NCBI RefSeq assembly: GCF_002776695.1
Contig: NZ_LFJC01000003.1
Location: 6,201,252 to 6,265,251 of the forward strand
Reading direction: 5' to 3'
Source of the DNA: Bradyrhizobium nitroreducens
GTDB lineage: Bacteria > Pseudomonadota > Alphaproteobacteria > Rhizobiales > Xanthobacteraceae
Length of the DNA stretch: 64,000 bases
Positions within the stretch are counted from its first letter, which is position 1. Each line of letters starts with the position of its first letter. The notes beneath the pieces were generated by a model. The model was given only the letters and a program-made list of their open reading frames with translations, was not told the origin of the DNA and did not search any database. This document shows, in pieces, positions 24,138 to 32,738 of the stretch. Made by a program: the position numbers and the translations under genes.

Positions 24138-25634
24138 TCAGTGCGTCTCCTCGCCGCTTTTCCCGCCATGCCCGGGAACCCCGGCTTCGTCGAGTTTGCG
24201 GTAGAGGGTGGACCGGCCGATTTTGAGGCGGCGGGCCACCTCGGACATTTGGCCGCGATAGTGCGAGATCGCGAAGCGGATGATCTCGTTCTCCATGTCG
24301 TCGAGAGGACGGACATCGCCGGTCGGGGTCAGCATGGCCAGAGTTCCCGCGGCGGGGAGTGGAGCGATCGGTATTTCGTTACCCGATACCACCGACGGGG
24401 TCGCCGCCGGCTCGAGCATCAGCGGCGCGGTCGGAATTTCGTTGACGGGTTGTGGCTGCGAGGCGAGCAGGGGGAAATCATTGAGGCCGAGCTGGTCGCC
24501 GTCGCTCATCACCACCGCACGGTAGACCGCGTTCTCGAGCTGGCGGATGTTGCCGGGCCAGTCGAGCTGGGCGAGATGAGCCATGGCCTCGCCACTGATG
24601 CCGGTGATCTGGCGGTTCTCCTCGGCGGCAAAGCGCGCCAGGAAATGCCGGAGCAGATGCGGGATGTCCTCGCGCCGGGCCCGGAGCGAGGGGATCGTCA
24701 GCGGCAGGACGTGCAGGCGATAGAACAGGTCTTCCCGGAAGTGCCCCTGCTTCACGCGCTCCAGCAGCTTGCGGTTGGTTGCCGAGACGATGCGGACGTC
24801 GACCTTGACGGGCTTGCGGCCGCCGACGGCCTCCACTGCGCCTTCCTGGAGCGCGCGCAGCAGCTTGACCTGCGCGGTCAGCGGCAGCTCGCTGACCTCG
24901 TCCAGAAACAGCGTGCCGCCATGGGCCTCGACGAACTTGCCCATGTGCCGCTCGGTGGCGCCGGTGAAGGCACCCTTTTCATGGCCGAACAGAATGGACT
25001 CGACGAGGTTGTCGGGGATCGCGCCGCAATTGACCGCGACGAAGGGCTTTGTCTTGCGCTCGCCGCTGCCATGGATGGCGCGCGCGAACATCTCTTTGCC
25101 GACGCCTGAATCGCCTTCGATCAGCACGGGAATGGCGGAGTTCGCGGCCTTCTGCGCGGCGCGCATGACCGGCGCCATGGCCTCGGCGCGGGTGATGATG
25201 TCGGAGAAGGTCAGCCGCCCCTCGCGGCTGTGCCGGATGCGCTGCAATTCGCCCTTGAGCGCGGAGGCGTTGAGAGCATTGCGAAGCGAGACCTGGAGCC
25301 GCTCCACACCGACCGGCTTGACCACGAAATCGGCCGCGCCTGCGCGCATCGCCGAGATCACATTGTCGATGCCGCCATGGGCGGTCTGCACGATGACGGG
25401 CACGCTGAGGCCCGCTTCGCGGATTTTTGCCAGCACGCCCATACCGTCGAGGCCGGGCATCACGAGATCGAGGATCACGGCGTCGATGGCCGGCGCGTCC
25501 GGGGCCGTGAGCGCGGCGATCGCGGCGTCGCCGGAGTCCACGACGACCGTCTCATAGCCGCATTTCTGCACCATGTTCTCGACCAGCCGGCGGGCTACGG
25601 CGTCGTCGTCGGCGATCAAAATACTGGCAGCCAT
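24138..25634 (-). CDS. NtrC-family sigma-54-dependent response regulator
   Basis: A 498-residue cytoplasmic activator. Receiver domain ~4-118 with the acidic pocket ADDD (9-11), phospho-acceptor Asp56 in VILDLVMPG and Lys in VVKPVG; AAA+ domain ~145-375 with Walker A GDSGVGKE, the sigma-54 contact motif GAFTGA and Walker B GTLFLDEV; Fis-type helix-turn-helix at ~450-490 (MSEVARRLKIGRSTLYRKLDE). It would bind DNA upstream of sigma-54 promoters and drive open-complex formation by ATP hydrolysis. No histidine kinase gene is adjacent, so the partner is elsewhere. ATG 25634 begins directly before the receiver domain. Confidence 0.95.
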   Translation of the reverse strand: MAASILIADDDAVARRLVENMVQKCGYETVVVDSGDAAIAALTAPDAPAIDAVILDLVMPGLDGMGVLAKIREAGLSVPVIVQTAHGGIDNVISAMRAGAADFVVKPVGVERLQVSLRNALNASALKGELQRIRHSREGRLTFSDIITRAEAMAPVMRAAQKAANSAIPVLIEGDSGVGKEMFARAIHGSGERKTKPFVAVNCGAIPDNLVESILFGHEKGAFTGATERHMGKFVEAHGGTLFLDEVSELPLTAQVKLLRALQEGAVEAVGGRKPVKVDVRIVSATNRKLLERVKQGHFREDLFYRLHVLPLTIPSLRARREDIPHLLRHFLARFAAEENRQITGISGEAMAHLAQLDWPGNIRQLENAVYRAVVMSDGDQLGLNDFPLLASQPQPVNEIPTAPLMLEPAATPSVVSGNEIPIAPLPAAGTLAMLTPTGDVRPLDDMENEIIRFAISHYRGQMSEVARRLKIGRSTLYRKLDEAGVPGHGGKSGEETH

Positions 25635-25761
25635 GGTGCTCCCCGCACGCTACTACTATCTGTCTCGAATCGGGTCACTCTGGCCGAAGCCGATTAACGC
25701 ACTCTTAAACCTTGATGCCCCCGCCCGCCGTCGCGATTGTTGAACACAGGTTTCCCACACA

Positions 25762-27681
25762 ATGACTTCGCGCTCCAAGAACGCTCTCCGCAAGCCTGCC
25801 GCCAAAACATCTGCCGTCAAGAAATCCGCCGCCAAGAAATCTGCAGCCAAATCCGTACCCAAGGCAAAGTCCTCCAAAACGTCACTCGCGAAGCCCGCGA
25901 GCAAGACCGGCAAGCTTCCCGAGTGGAACCTCGCCGATCTCTATTCCGGGATCGATGCGCCGGAAGTGGCACGCGATCTCGAAAGGATGGATGCCGACTG
26001 CGTCGCCTTCGAGACCGACTACAAGGGCAAGCTCGCGACAGGGACAGCAAACGAAGATGGCGGAAAATTGCTCGCGGAAGCCGTGCGACGCTATGAGGCG
26101 ATCGACGATCTCGCCGGCCGCCTCGGCTCCTATGCCGGCCTCGTCCATGCCGGTGACAGCGTGGACCCTGCGATTTCAAAGTTTTACGGCGATGTCTCCG
26201 AGCGGTTGACGGCAGCGTCCACGCATCTTCTGTTCTTTGCGCTCGAGCTCAATCGCGTCGATGACGATATTTTGAACCGCGCGATGCAAGCCCCCGAGCT
26301 CGCGCACTACCGCCCGTGGATCGAGGACCTGCGCAAGGAGAAGCCGTATCAGCTCGACGACAAGCTCGAGCAGCTGTTCCTGGAAAAGGCGCAGACCGGC
26401 TATTCCGCCTTCAACCGGCTGTTCGACCAGACCATCTCCGGATTGCGTTTCAAGGTCGGATCCAAGGAGCTCGCGATCGAGCCGACGCTCAATCTGTTGC
26501 AGGACCGCGACGGCTCAAAGCGCAAGAGCGCGGCGGAAGCGCTGGCAAAAACCTTCAAGGCCAATGAGCGTACCTTTGCGCTGATCACCAACACGCTTGC
26601 CAAGGACAAGGACATCTCCGACCGCTGGCGCGGCTTCAAGGACGTCGCGGATTCCCGGCATCTCAACAACCGCGTCGAGCGCGAGGTGGTGGATGCGCTG
26701 GTCGCCTCGGTCCGCGCGGCCTATCCAAAGCTGTCGCATCGCTATTACGCGCTGAAGGCGAAGTGGTTCGGCAAGAAGCGGCTCGCTTATTGGGATCGCA
26801 ACGCGCCGCTGCCTTTTGCGGCGACCGATACCATCGGCTGGCCGGACGCGCGCAGCATGGTGCTGACGGCCTATCGTGGCTTCTCGCCCAAAATGGCTGA
26901 TATCGCCGAGCGCTTCTTCACCGATCGCTGGATCGACGCGCCGGTGCGGCCGGGCAAGGCGCCGGGTGCGTTCTCGCATCCGACGACGCCGTCCGCGCAC
27001 CCTTACGTGCTCATGAACTACCAGGGCAAGCCGCGCGACGTGATGACGCTCGCCCACGAGCTCGGCCATGGCGTGCATCAGGTGCTGGCAGCGAGGAACG
27101 GCGCGCTGATGGCGCCGACGCCGCTGACGCTGGCGGAGACCGCAAGCGTGTTCGGCGAGATGCTGACCTTCCGGCGGCTGTTGGCGCAGACCAAGAGCGC
27201 CAAGCAGCGCCAGGCGCTGCTGGCCGGCAAGGTCGAGGACATGATCAACACCGTGGTGCGGCAGATCGCGTTCTACTCCTTCGAGCGCGCGGTCCACACC
27301 GAGCGCAAGAACGGCGAGCTCACCGCGACACGGCTCGGCGAGATCTGGCTTTCGGTGCAGGGCGAAAGCCTCGGTCCGGCGATCGAAATCAAGGCGGGCT
27401 ACGAGAACTACTGGATGTATATCCCGCACTTCATCCATTCGCCGTTCTACGTCTATGCCTATGCCTTCGGCGATTGCCTCGTGAACTCGCTCTATGCCGT
27501 GTACGAGAACGCGGCCGAGGGCTTTGCCGAACGCTATCTCGACATGCTCGCCGCCGGCGGCACCAAGCATTATTCCGAGCTGCTGCGGCCGTTCGGGCTC
27601 GATGCCAAGGACCCAAAGTTCTGGGATGGAGGTCTTGCGGTCATCGCCGGCATGATCGACGAGCTCGAGGCGATGGGCTGA
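25762..27681 (+). CDS. pepF: M3-family oligoendopeptidase (PepF-like)
   Basis: A 639-residue zinc peptidase that degrades oligopeptides in the cytoplasm. The zinc motif HELGH (in LAHELGHGVHQ, near residue 431) is intact, with downstream LTLAETASVFGE supplying the third ligand glutamate, and the late YSELLRPFGLDAKDPKFW is the usual C-terminal signature of this group. The core begins at LPEWNLADLYSG (residue ~52). The first ~50 residues are an unusual Lys/Ala/Ser-rich tail (KKSAAKKSAAKS) resembling histone-H1-like tails. ATG 25762 is the only start giving that tail; no later ATG precedes the core, so the tail is probably real. It is divergent from the response regulator. Confidence 0.95.
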   Translation: MTSRSKNALRKPAAKTSAVKKSAAKKSAAKSVPKAKSSKTSLAKPASKTGKLPEWNLADLYSGIDAPEVARDLERMDADCVAFETDYKGKLATGTANEDGGKLLAEAVRRYEAIDDLAGRLGSYAGLVHAGDSVDPAISKFYGDVSERLTAASTHLLFFALELNRVDDDILNRAMQAPELAHYRPWIEDLRKEKPYQLDDKLEQLFLEKAQTGYSAFNRLFDQTISGLRFKVGSKELAIEPTLNLLQDRDGSKRKSAAEALAKTFKANERTFALITNTLAKDKDISDRWRGFKDVADSRHLNNRVEREVVDALVASVRAAYPKLSHRYYALKAKWFGKKRLAYWDRNAPLPFAATDTIGWPDARSMVLTAYRGFSPKMADIAERFFTDRWIDAPVRPGKAPGAFSHPTTPSAHPYVLMNYQGKPRDVMTLAHELGHGVHQVLAARNGALMAPTPLTLAETASVFGEMLTFRRLLAQTKSAKQRQALLAGKVEDMINTVVRQIAFYSFERAVHTERKNGELTATRLGEIWLSVQGESLGPAIEIKAGYENYWMYIPHFIHSPFYVYAYAFGDCLVNSLYAVYENAAEGFAERYLDMLAAGGTKHYSELLRPFGLDAKDPKFWDGGLAVIAGMIDELEAMG

Positions 27682-27699
27682 GCGCGCCGACCATTCGCG

Positions 27700-28482
27700 T
27701 CAGCTGCTTGCGTTGGGGCCGCGGCCGAGGTTGTTCTGCCCGGCCGCGGGTTCGTTCACGTCGACGAAGCCCAGCATCGCACCAAGCCGGTTGGTTGCCG
27801 GCGCGTCGAAGCCGACCGCGCCCGCGAAACTCGCCGGATTGCGAAAGGTGCCGAACAAGAGATCCCAGATCGGCAAGTCGCCGTAATTGAAGGCATGCAC
27901 GTCGCGCTGATGATGGACGCAATGCGCTTCCGGCCGTTGGATGATGAAGCCGAGCCATTGCGGCGTCCGCACGTTCATGTGCTGGAAGTAGCCGTAGAAG
28001 GCGGCAATGTAGCCGGTCGCAGCCGCTGCGATCGGATCGAGCCCGAGGACCAGCGTCGTCACCACCGACGCGATCGCAAAGAATGCGATCGTCTCCAGCG
28101 GATGGAACAGCGCCGCGCCGGACATGTCCATGCGTTGCGGGCTGTGATGGATCTGGTGGAACAGCCGCCACATCACGGGAAACGTATGCGCGCTACGGTG
28201 CCAGCCGTAATTGACGAGTGACAGCACAAAATAGCCGAGCACTGCACCGCCGACGACGCCGAGGCCGGTGAGGTCCATCAGCCTGTGCCGGTCCAGCCAG
28301 GCCTCCGGGATCAGCAACGGGGTCAGGGTGGCCAGCAGGCCCTGCACCGTCAGGAAGCAGAAACCCCTGAGCCGCCAGTAGGGAATGTCCGGAAACTGTC
28401 GCGCCGGGATCAGGCGCTCGATGGCGAGCATCGCGATATAGGTCGCCGGCACCAGCAGGCCAAACAGATCAATCGCGGTCAT
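27700..28482 (-). CDS. sterol desaturase / fatty acid hydroxylase family membrane protein
   Basis: A 260-residue integral membrane di-iron enzyme with four to five hydrophobic segments. The three histidine clusters of the superfamily are present: HRSAH, HQIHH (with HSPQRMD after it) and HCVHH. These bind two irons and hydroxylate or desaturate a lipid substrate. ATG 28482 has GGAG 8 bases upstream. It is divergent from a TetR gene with two operator-like inverted repeats between the two, so it is probably the main target of that repressor. The lipid substrate is not evident. It converges on pepF. Confidence 0.92.
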   Translation of the reverse strand: MTAIDLFGLLVPATYIAMLAIERLIPARQFPDIPYWRLRGFCFLTVQGLLATLTPLLIPEAWLDRHRLMDLTGLGVVGGAVLGYFVLSLVNYGWHRSAHTFPVMWRLFHQIHHSPQRMDMSGAALFHPLETIAFFAIASVVTTLVLGLDPIAAAATGYIAAFYGYFQHMNVRTPQWLGFIIQRPEAHCVHHQRDVHAFNYGDLPIWDLLFGTFRNPASFAGAVGFDAPATNRLGAMLGFVDVNEPAAGQNNLGRGPNASS

Positions 28483-28497
28483 CGCTTTCGCTCCAAC

Positions 28498-28541
28498 CTT
28501 ACGGTGTAAGTTAGTTCCACGATACCGCCTTGCGGTGTAAG
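28498..28541. promoter_or_regulatory. two TetR-operator-like inverted repeats
   Basis: CTTACGGTGTAAG at 28498-28510 is a perfect inverted repeat (5-base arms around GGT) and CTTGCGGTGTAAG at 28529-28541 a one-mismatch copy. The centres are 31 bases apart, about three helical turns, on the same face of the DNA. They lie between the desaturase ribosome site and the TetR start, so a dimer at each could repress both genes. Confidence 0.75.
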
Positions 28542-28568
28542 GTTGCAAGTGTTTTCGATTCGGATGTC

Positions 28569-29267
28569 ATGAGCAGAAAAGCCAAAGCGGGCCGGAAAAC
28601 CTCGCCCGCCCCGCGGAAGCGTCGGGTTCCAGGTGAAGGGGGAAGGGGGCTGTCGCGCGAGCGGATTGCGGCCGCCGCGATGACGCTGGTCGACCGCGAG
28701 GGGCTGGCCAAGTTCTCGACGCGCCGGCTCGGCGAGGAGCTCGGCTGCGAGGCGATGAGCATCTATCATCACTTTCCCAGCAAGGCGCATCTGATGGATG
28801 CGCTCATCGACATGATGCTCGCGGACGCGCGCGTGGTGATGGAGCCGCAATGGGACTGGCGCGAGCGCCTGCGCCGGGCCGCTCACGGCTTCCGAGCCAT
28901 GGCGCTCAGGCACCCGGCGTTCTTTCCGTTCTTCGCGGTGCATCGGCTCAACACGCCCGCCGGCGTCGCCTATATCGACGGCATCATCGGCATCCTGCGC
29001 GAGGCCGGCTTTTCCGATCGCGAGGCGGCGATCTATTTTCGTGAACTCGGCTATTACCTCACGGGCGCGGCGCTGGATGAGACGGCGGGCTACGCACGCG
29101 GTCCTTCATCCGCGGAACCGGTTCCGGGCGAGACCATCGCCGCGCAATTCAAGCATCTCGCAGCGGCTGCGCCCTATTTCCAGCCGGCGCATTTCCGCGC
29201 GACATTCGAGACCGGCCTCGAGATCCTGCTCGCCGGTATTGAACGTTCGGGCTCGCGGCGAGACTAA
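28569..29267 (+). CDS. TetR/AcrR-family repressor of the divergent desaturase gene
   Basis: A 232-residue regulator. A Lys/Arg-rich N-tail (MSRKAKAGRKTSPAPRKRR) precedes the helix-turn-helix at ~30-75 (LSRERIAAAAMTLVDREGL, TRRLGEELGCEAMSIYHHFPSKAHLMDALID), followed by a TetR_C-type helical ligand domain with HPAFFPFFAVHRL. ATG 28569 places the start after the operators; an in-frame TTG at 28530 would start inside operator 2. A fatty acid, steroid or other lipid ligand would fit the target gene but is inference. Confidence 0.92.
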   Translation: MSRKAKAGRKTSPAPRKRRVPGEGGRGLSRERIAAAAMTLVDREGLAKFSTRRLGEELGCEAMSIYHHFPSKAHLMDALIDMMLADARVVMEPQWDWRERLRRAAHGFRAMALRHPAFFPFFAVHRLNTPAGVAYIDGIIGILREAGFSDREAAIYFRELGYYLTGAALDETAGYARGPSSAEPVPGETIAAQFKHLAAAAPYFQPAHFRATFETGLEILLAGIERSGSRRD

Positions 29268-29337
29268 CCTCGTAGATACTTTGTTATGTTTTTCAACTCT
29301 TGATTGTTGATCGTGATTTGCCGCTGGGGAGGCGCAC

Positions 29338-32307
29338 ATGCCCGATCAGGGACAGGTCCCGCGACCTGAAGCAGCGCGGAACGCCGCAGCCTTCGAGGAA
29401 GAAACGCCCTGGTGCGAGAAGCATCAGCAGATCGTTCGCGACGAGATCGAGGCGATCAACACGCGCCGCGGGAAGACGCGGCAGATCGATCCAGGCGGTG
29501 TCGAAGCCTGCCAGATGCTCGACGTCGTCGGGCTCGCTCTGTCGGGCGGCGGCATCCGCTCCTCGGCCATGTGTCTCGGCGTGCTCCAGGCGTTGAACCA
29601 CCACGATCTGATCGGGCGGATCGACTATCTCTCCACCGTGTCGGGCGGCGGTTATATCGGCACCTCGCTCAGCACGACCATGACGGTGACGGGGCGTTTC
29701 GTGTTCGGCCAGCGGCCGGCTGGCGGCACGGCGACCGCCAGTGAGATCAGCGATACGCCGTCGGTCGGCCATATCAGGAATTACTCCAACTATCTGATCC
29801 CGGCCGGCTTCCGCGACCTCCTGACCGGGATCGCGATCGTGGCGCGCGGCCTGATCGCCAATATCGGGCTGACATTACCCGTCGTGCTGCTGCTCGCCGC
29901 CGTCACGATCTGGTCGACGCCGCTGCGAAGTTGCCTGACGGTTGCGAATTTCTTCGGTGTCGATCTCGCCGACGGCGCTCTGCCGCAGTGTGAGCTGCAC
30001 CATTTCGGCTGGATCGCGGACCGCTTCGGCTTCGCGGCGATCGGCACGATCGTCGCGCTGGTGCTGCTCGCCTGCGGTGGAATTGCCTATCTGCTCGCGC
30101 GCGCCGAGCGCGGCATCGGCCCGACCGTCTTCCTCACCTATGCCGCGAGCATCGCGTTCCTGCTCGGCATCGCCTGCGACTTCGCGCGCGTCCTGCAAAT
30201 CAAGCATTTCGCGCTGACGCTTGCGACCGCGATCATCGGCGTCGGCTTGTTCTTCGTCTGGGCGCTCAAGCAATCACTTGCGAGCCCCGAAAAGCGTCAG
30301 GAGTTTCGTTCGCATTGGCCGACCGCCGGCGCGACCTTCCTGGTGCTGCTTGCCGTGATCGCGTTCTTCGAGTTCCAGCCGTTCATGCTCTCGCAGATGT
30401 TCGATGTCGTCGACGGCGATGCGATCGGCAGCCCGGTCGGTGGCGTCGCGGTCACCTGGATCAAGTCCCTCGCTGCAATCGCCGCGCCGATCGGCGTGTT
30501 CGTCATGGCCTTCAGGCAGCAATTCGCCGAATTCCTCAAGGGCAACAGCGTATCCTCGCAATGGGGCTCGCTGGTGCTCGCGATCGCCGCCAAGGTCGTG
30601 CTGTGGATCGCGGGCCTCGCGCTGCCGCTGATCATCTGGGTCGCCTATCTCTATTTGTCCTATTGGGGCATCGCCAATGACCCGATCGAGAAATGCCAGG
30701 CGCCTCTCGCCAACATCGGGCAGAGGAGCTGCCTTGCCGCCAACAAATCGACCGTGCCCGCATCGGGCAATCTGGCCGGCAAGATCGCATTCGACGCGGG
30801 TGCGGGCACGTTCTCTGCCGAGATCAGGCCACAGCCCGCCGCACCGGCGGCGACGATGGAATGGCTGACGCCGGTATCTCACGTGCCGGCCTGGCTCAGA
30901 TTTGCCGCGCTCAATGTCGCAAGACAATTCCATTGGACGGATGGAGGCTCGGGGTATTCGCACAGCCTGCCCGTGGTGATCCTGTATGCGCTCGTCGGCC
31001 TGCTGCTGTTTGCGATCTCCTGGTCCTTGACGCCCAACGCGAATTCGCTGCACCGGCTGTACCGGGATCGGCTGAGCAAGGCCTTTCTGTTCGACCCAGA
31101 CCGATCGGCGGACGGCAATATCGCGCGTACCGAGGCGAGCCTCGACCAGGGGCGTGATTTCAAGCCGCTCGACCGCATGAAGTTGAGTGAGCTCTACGCG
31201 GTTGCTAATGACGGCGCCGTGCCGGGCGATCAACCGGCCGCGCCGAAACTGGGGGCGCCCTATCACCTCATCAACACCGCGCTGAACATCCAGGGCTCGG
31301 ACTTCGCCAACCGGCGCGGTCGCAATGCCGACTTCTTCGTCTTCTCGCCGCTCCATGTCGGCAGCGAGGCGACGCGCTACGCCAGGACCCCGGCCGTCGA
31401 GCGCCTCGAGCAAAGCCTCGACCTCGCCACCGCCATGGCGATCTCGGGGGCGGCGGCGTCGTCGAACATGGGCTCGAACTCGATCAAGGCGCTGACGCCG
31501 ACGCTCGCCCTGCTCAACGTGCGGCTGGGCTACTGGCTGAGCAATCCGCGCTATGTCGGGGCGACGGCCCGGCCGCAGCGCCGCTCCACGCCGCTGTTCC
31601 TGTGGTCGGAAATCTCGGGCCGTCTCTACGAGAACAGCGACGGTGTCTATCTCACCGACGGAGGTCACATCGAAAATCTCGGCGTCTACGAGCTGCTGCG
31701 CCGGCGCTGCAGGGTGATCATCGCGGTCGATGCCGAAGCCGACGCACCGATGAATTTCGCCTCGCTGATGAAGCTCCAGCGTTATGCTCGCATCGATCTC
31801 GGCGTCCGCATCGATTTGCCCTGGACGCCGATTCGCGACCGCACGCGCGCCATCATGGCCGAGAATGCCGACAGCAAGTCCGCGCAGACCGCCGCCGCCT
31901 CGGACGAGGCGGCAAAGGACCACGTTCACGTGGCGATCGGCGTCATCGACTACGGCGGCAATGACAAGGGCTATCTCGTCTATATCAAGTCCTCGCTCTC
32001 CAGCGACGAGAACGACTACATCCGCGACTATGCGCGGCGGAATGACACGTTTCCCCATGAGACCACCGGGGATCAGTTCTTCTCGGAGGAGCAGTTCGAG
32101 GTCTATCGCGCGCTTGGGTTTCACATGACCCATGGCTTCCTGGCCGGCGAGCACTCCGTGGCGGTCGGTCCCGGCACGGCCCCGCGGATGGCGCGGTTCA
32201 CCGGGGCCGGGGAGAAGGCTGTCGACGAGGTGCGCGCGGCGCTCGGCCTCCAACCGCTCCAGCGACAGACAGCGAGCCTTGCCGACACGATGATCGATCG
32301 GGGCTGA
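29338..32307 (+). CDS. patatin-like phospholipase with large membrane insert
   Basis: A 989-residue protein. The patatin oxyanion motif GLALSGGGIRSSAM is at residues ~64-77, the nucleophile is Ser102 in LSTVSGGGYIG (Thr replaces the first Gly of GxSxG, as in several large patatin-like proteins), and the catalytic Asp is Asp775 in LTDGGHIENLG. Between Ser and Asp lie about eight hydrophobic segments (residues ~160-570, including LLTGIAIVARGLIAN, FLVLLAVIAFFEFQ and LPVVILYALVGLLLFAI) and a soluble stretch. The patatin fold would thus be assembled across a membrane insert, anchoring the enzyme. GGGGAGG 6 bases before ATG 29338 decides the start. Likely an acyl hydrolase of membrane lipids; the substrate is unknown. 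Confidence 0.85.
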   Translation: MPDQGQVPRPEAARNAAAFEEETPWCEKHQQIVRDEIEAINTRRGKTRQIDPGGVEACQMLDVVGLALSGGGIRSSAMCLGVLQALNHHDLIGRIDYLSTVSGGGYIGTSLSTTMTVTGRFVFGQRPAGGTATASEISDTPSVGHIRNYSNYLIPAGFRDLLTGIAIVARGLIANIGLTLPVVLLLAAVTIWSTPLRSCLTVANFFGVDLADGALPQCELHHFGWIADRFGFAAIGTIVALVLLACGGIAYLLARAERGIGPTVFLTYAASIAFLLGIACDFARVLQIKHFALTLATAIIGVGLFFVWALKQSLASPEKRQEFRSHWPTAGATFLVLLAVIAFFEFQPFMLSQMFDVVDGDAIGSPVGGVAVTWIKSLAAIAAPIGVFVMAFRQQFAEFLKGNSVSSQWGSLVLAIAAKVVLWIAGLALPLIIWVAYLYLSYWGIANDPIEKCQAPLANIGQRSCLAANKSTVPASGNLAGKIAFDAGAGTFSAEIRPQPAAPAATMEWLTPVSHVPAWLRFAALNVARQFHWTDGGSGYSHSLPVVILYALVGLLLFAISWSLTPNANSLHRLYRDRLSKAFLFDPDRSADGNIARTEASLDQGRDFKPLDRMKLSELYAVANDGAVPGDQPAAPKLGAPYHLINTALNIQGSDFANRRGRNADFFVFSPLHVGSEATRYARTPAVERLEQSLDLATAMAISGAAASSNMGSNSIKALTPTLALLNVRLGYWLSNPRYVGATARPQRRSTPLFLWSEISGRLYENSDGVYLTDGGHIENLGVYELLRRRCRVIIAVDAEADAPMNFASLMKLQRYARIDLGVRIDLPWTPIRDRTRAIMAENADSKSAQTAAASDEAAKDHVHVAIGVIDYGGNDKGYLVYIKSSLSSDENDYIRDYARRNDTFPHETTGDQFFSEEQFEVYRALGFHMTHGFLAGEHSVAVGPGTAPRMARFTGAGEKAVDEVRAALGLQPLQRQTASLADTMIDRG

Positions 32308-32334
32308 GCAGTGCGAGAGCCCGATTCGTGACAA

Positions 32335-32346
32335 TTGGAATTCCAA
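32335..32346. promoter_or_regulatory. perfect 12-bp palindrome upstream of the oxidase subunit IV gene
   Basis: TTGGAATTCCAA lies about 100 bases before the subunit IV start and 28 bases after the patatin stop. It is a possible operator or a chance EcoRI-type palindrome. Confidence 0.35.
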
Positions 32347-32447
32347 ATGGCCTGATTTGCAGGAAAACCGCGCCCGCCTGCCGTTGCCCTGCCCGAAAGT
32401 TTGCGGTATCCCAGCCTAAGAATTGAACTTTCGACTGGGGACATTCC

Positions 32448-32600
32448 ATGGCTGATCATAGCGAAGTGGCGTACAGCACCGCCGACGGCAACGACTACGT
32501 TGCCCACGAGCAGACCTACGAGGGCTTCATCAAGCTGGTGAAGTACGGCACGGCCTCGGTCGCGCTCATCGTGATCCTGATGGCGATCTTCCTGACCTGA
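32448..32600 (+). CDS. aa3-type cytochrome c oxidase subunit IV
   Basis: A 50-residue protein: a polar N-terminus with HEQTYEGFIKLVKYG followed by one membrane helix TASVALIVILMAIFLT. This matches the bacterial COX4 family (PF07835), a small accessory subunit of aa3 oxidase in alphaproteobacteria. It sits in the inner membrane, separate from the catalytic subunit genes, as in related genomes where it precedes the transhydrogenase operon. ATG 32448 follows a GGGGA-like site. No oxidase core genes are in the window. Confidence 0.9.
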   Translation: MADHSEVAYSTADGNDYVAHEQTYEGFIKLVKYGTASVALIVILMAIFLT

Positions 32601-32738
32601 TCTGTCGGCAGCTGCACACGCCAGCGGCGGCAGCTGCCCAGAATATTTGCATCCAAGCCGGTGCCAAAACCGGTATCGAACGCCGCGGGAGTAACGCTCA
32701 AGTTTGCGCGCGCGCTGTCCCGCGCCGCCGGAGGACCT

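Noticed and set aside
30274..32346. Open minus-strand frame of 690 codons opposite the patatin-like gene
   Set aside because: It is antisense to a gene with visible catalytic motifs and a strong ribosome site; the composition is typical of shadow translation.
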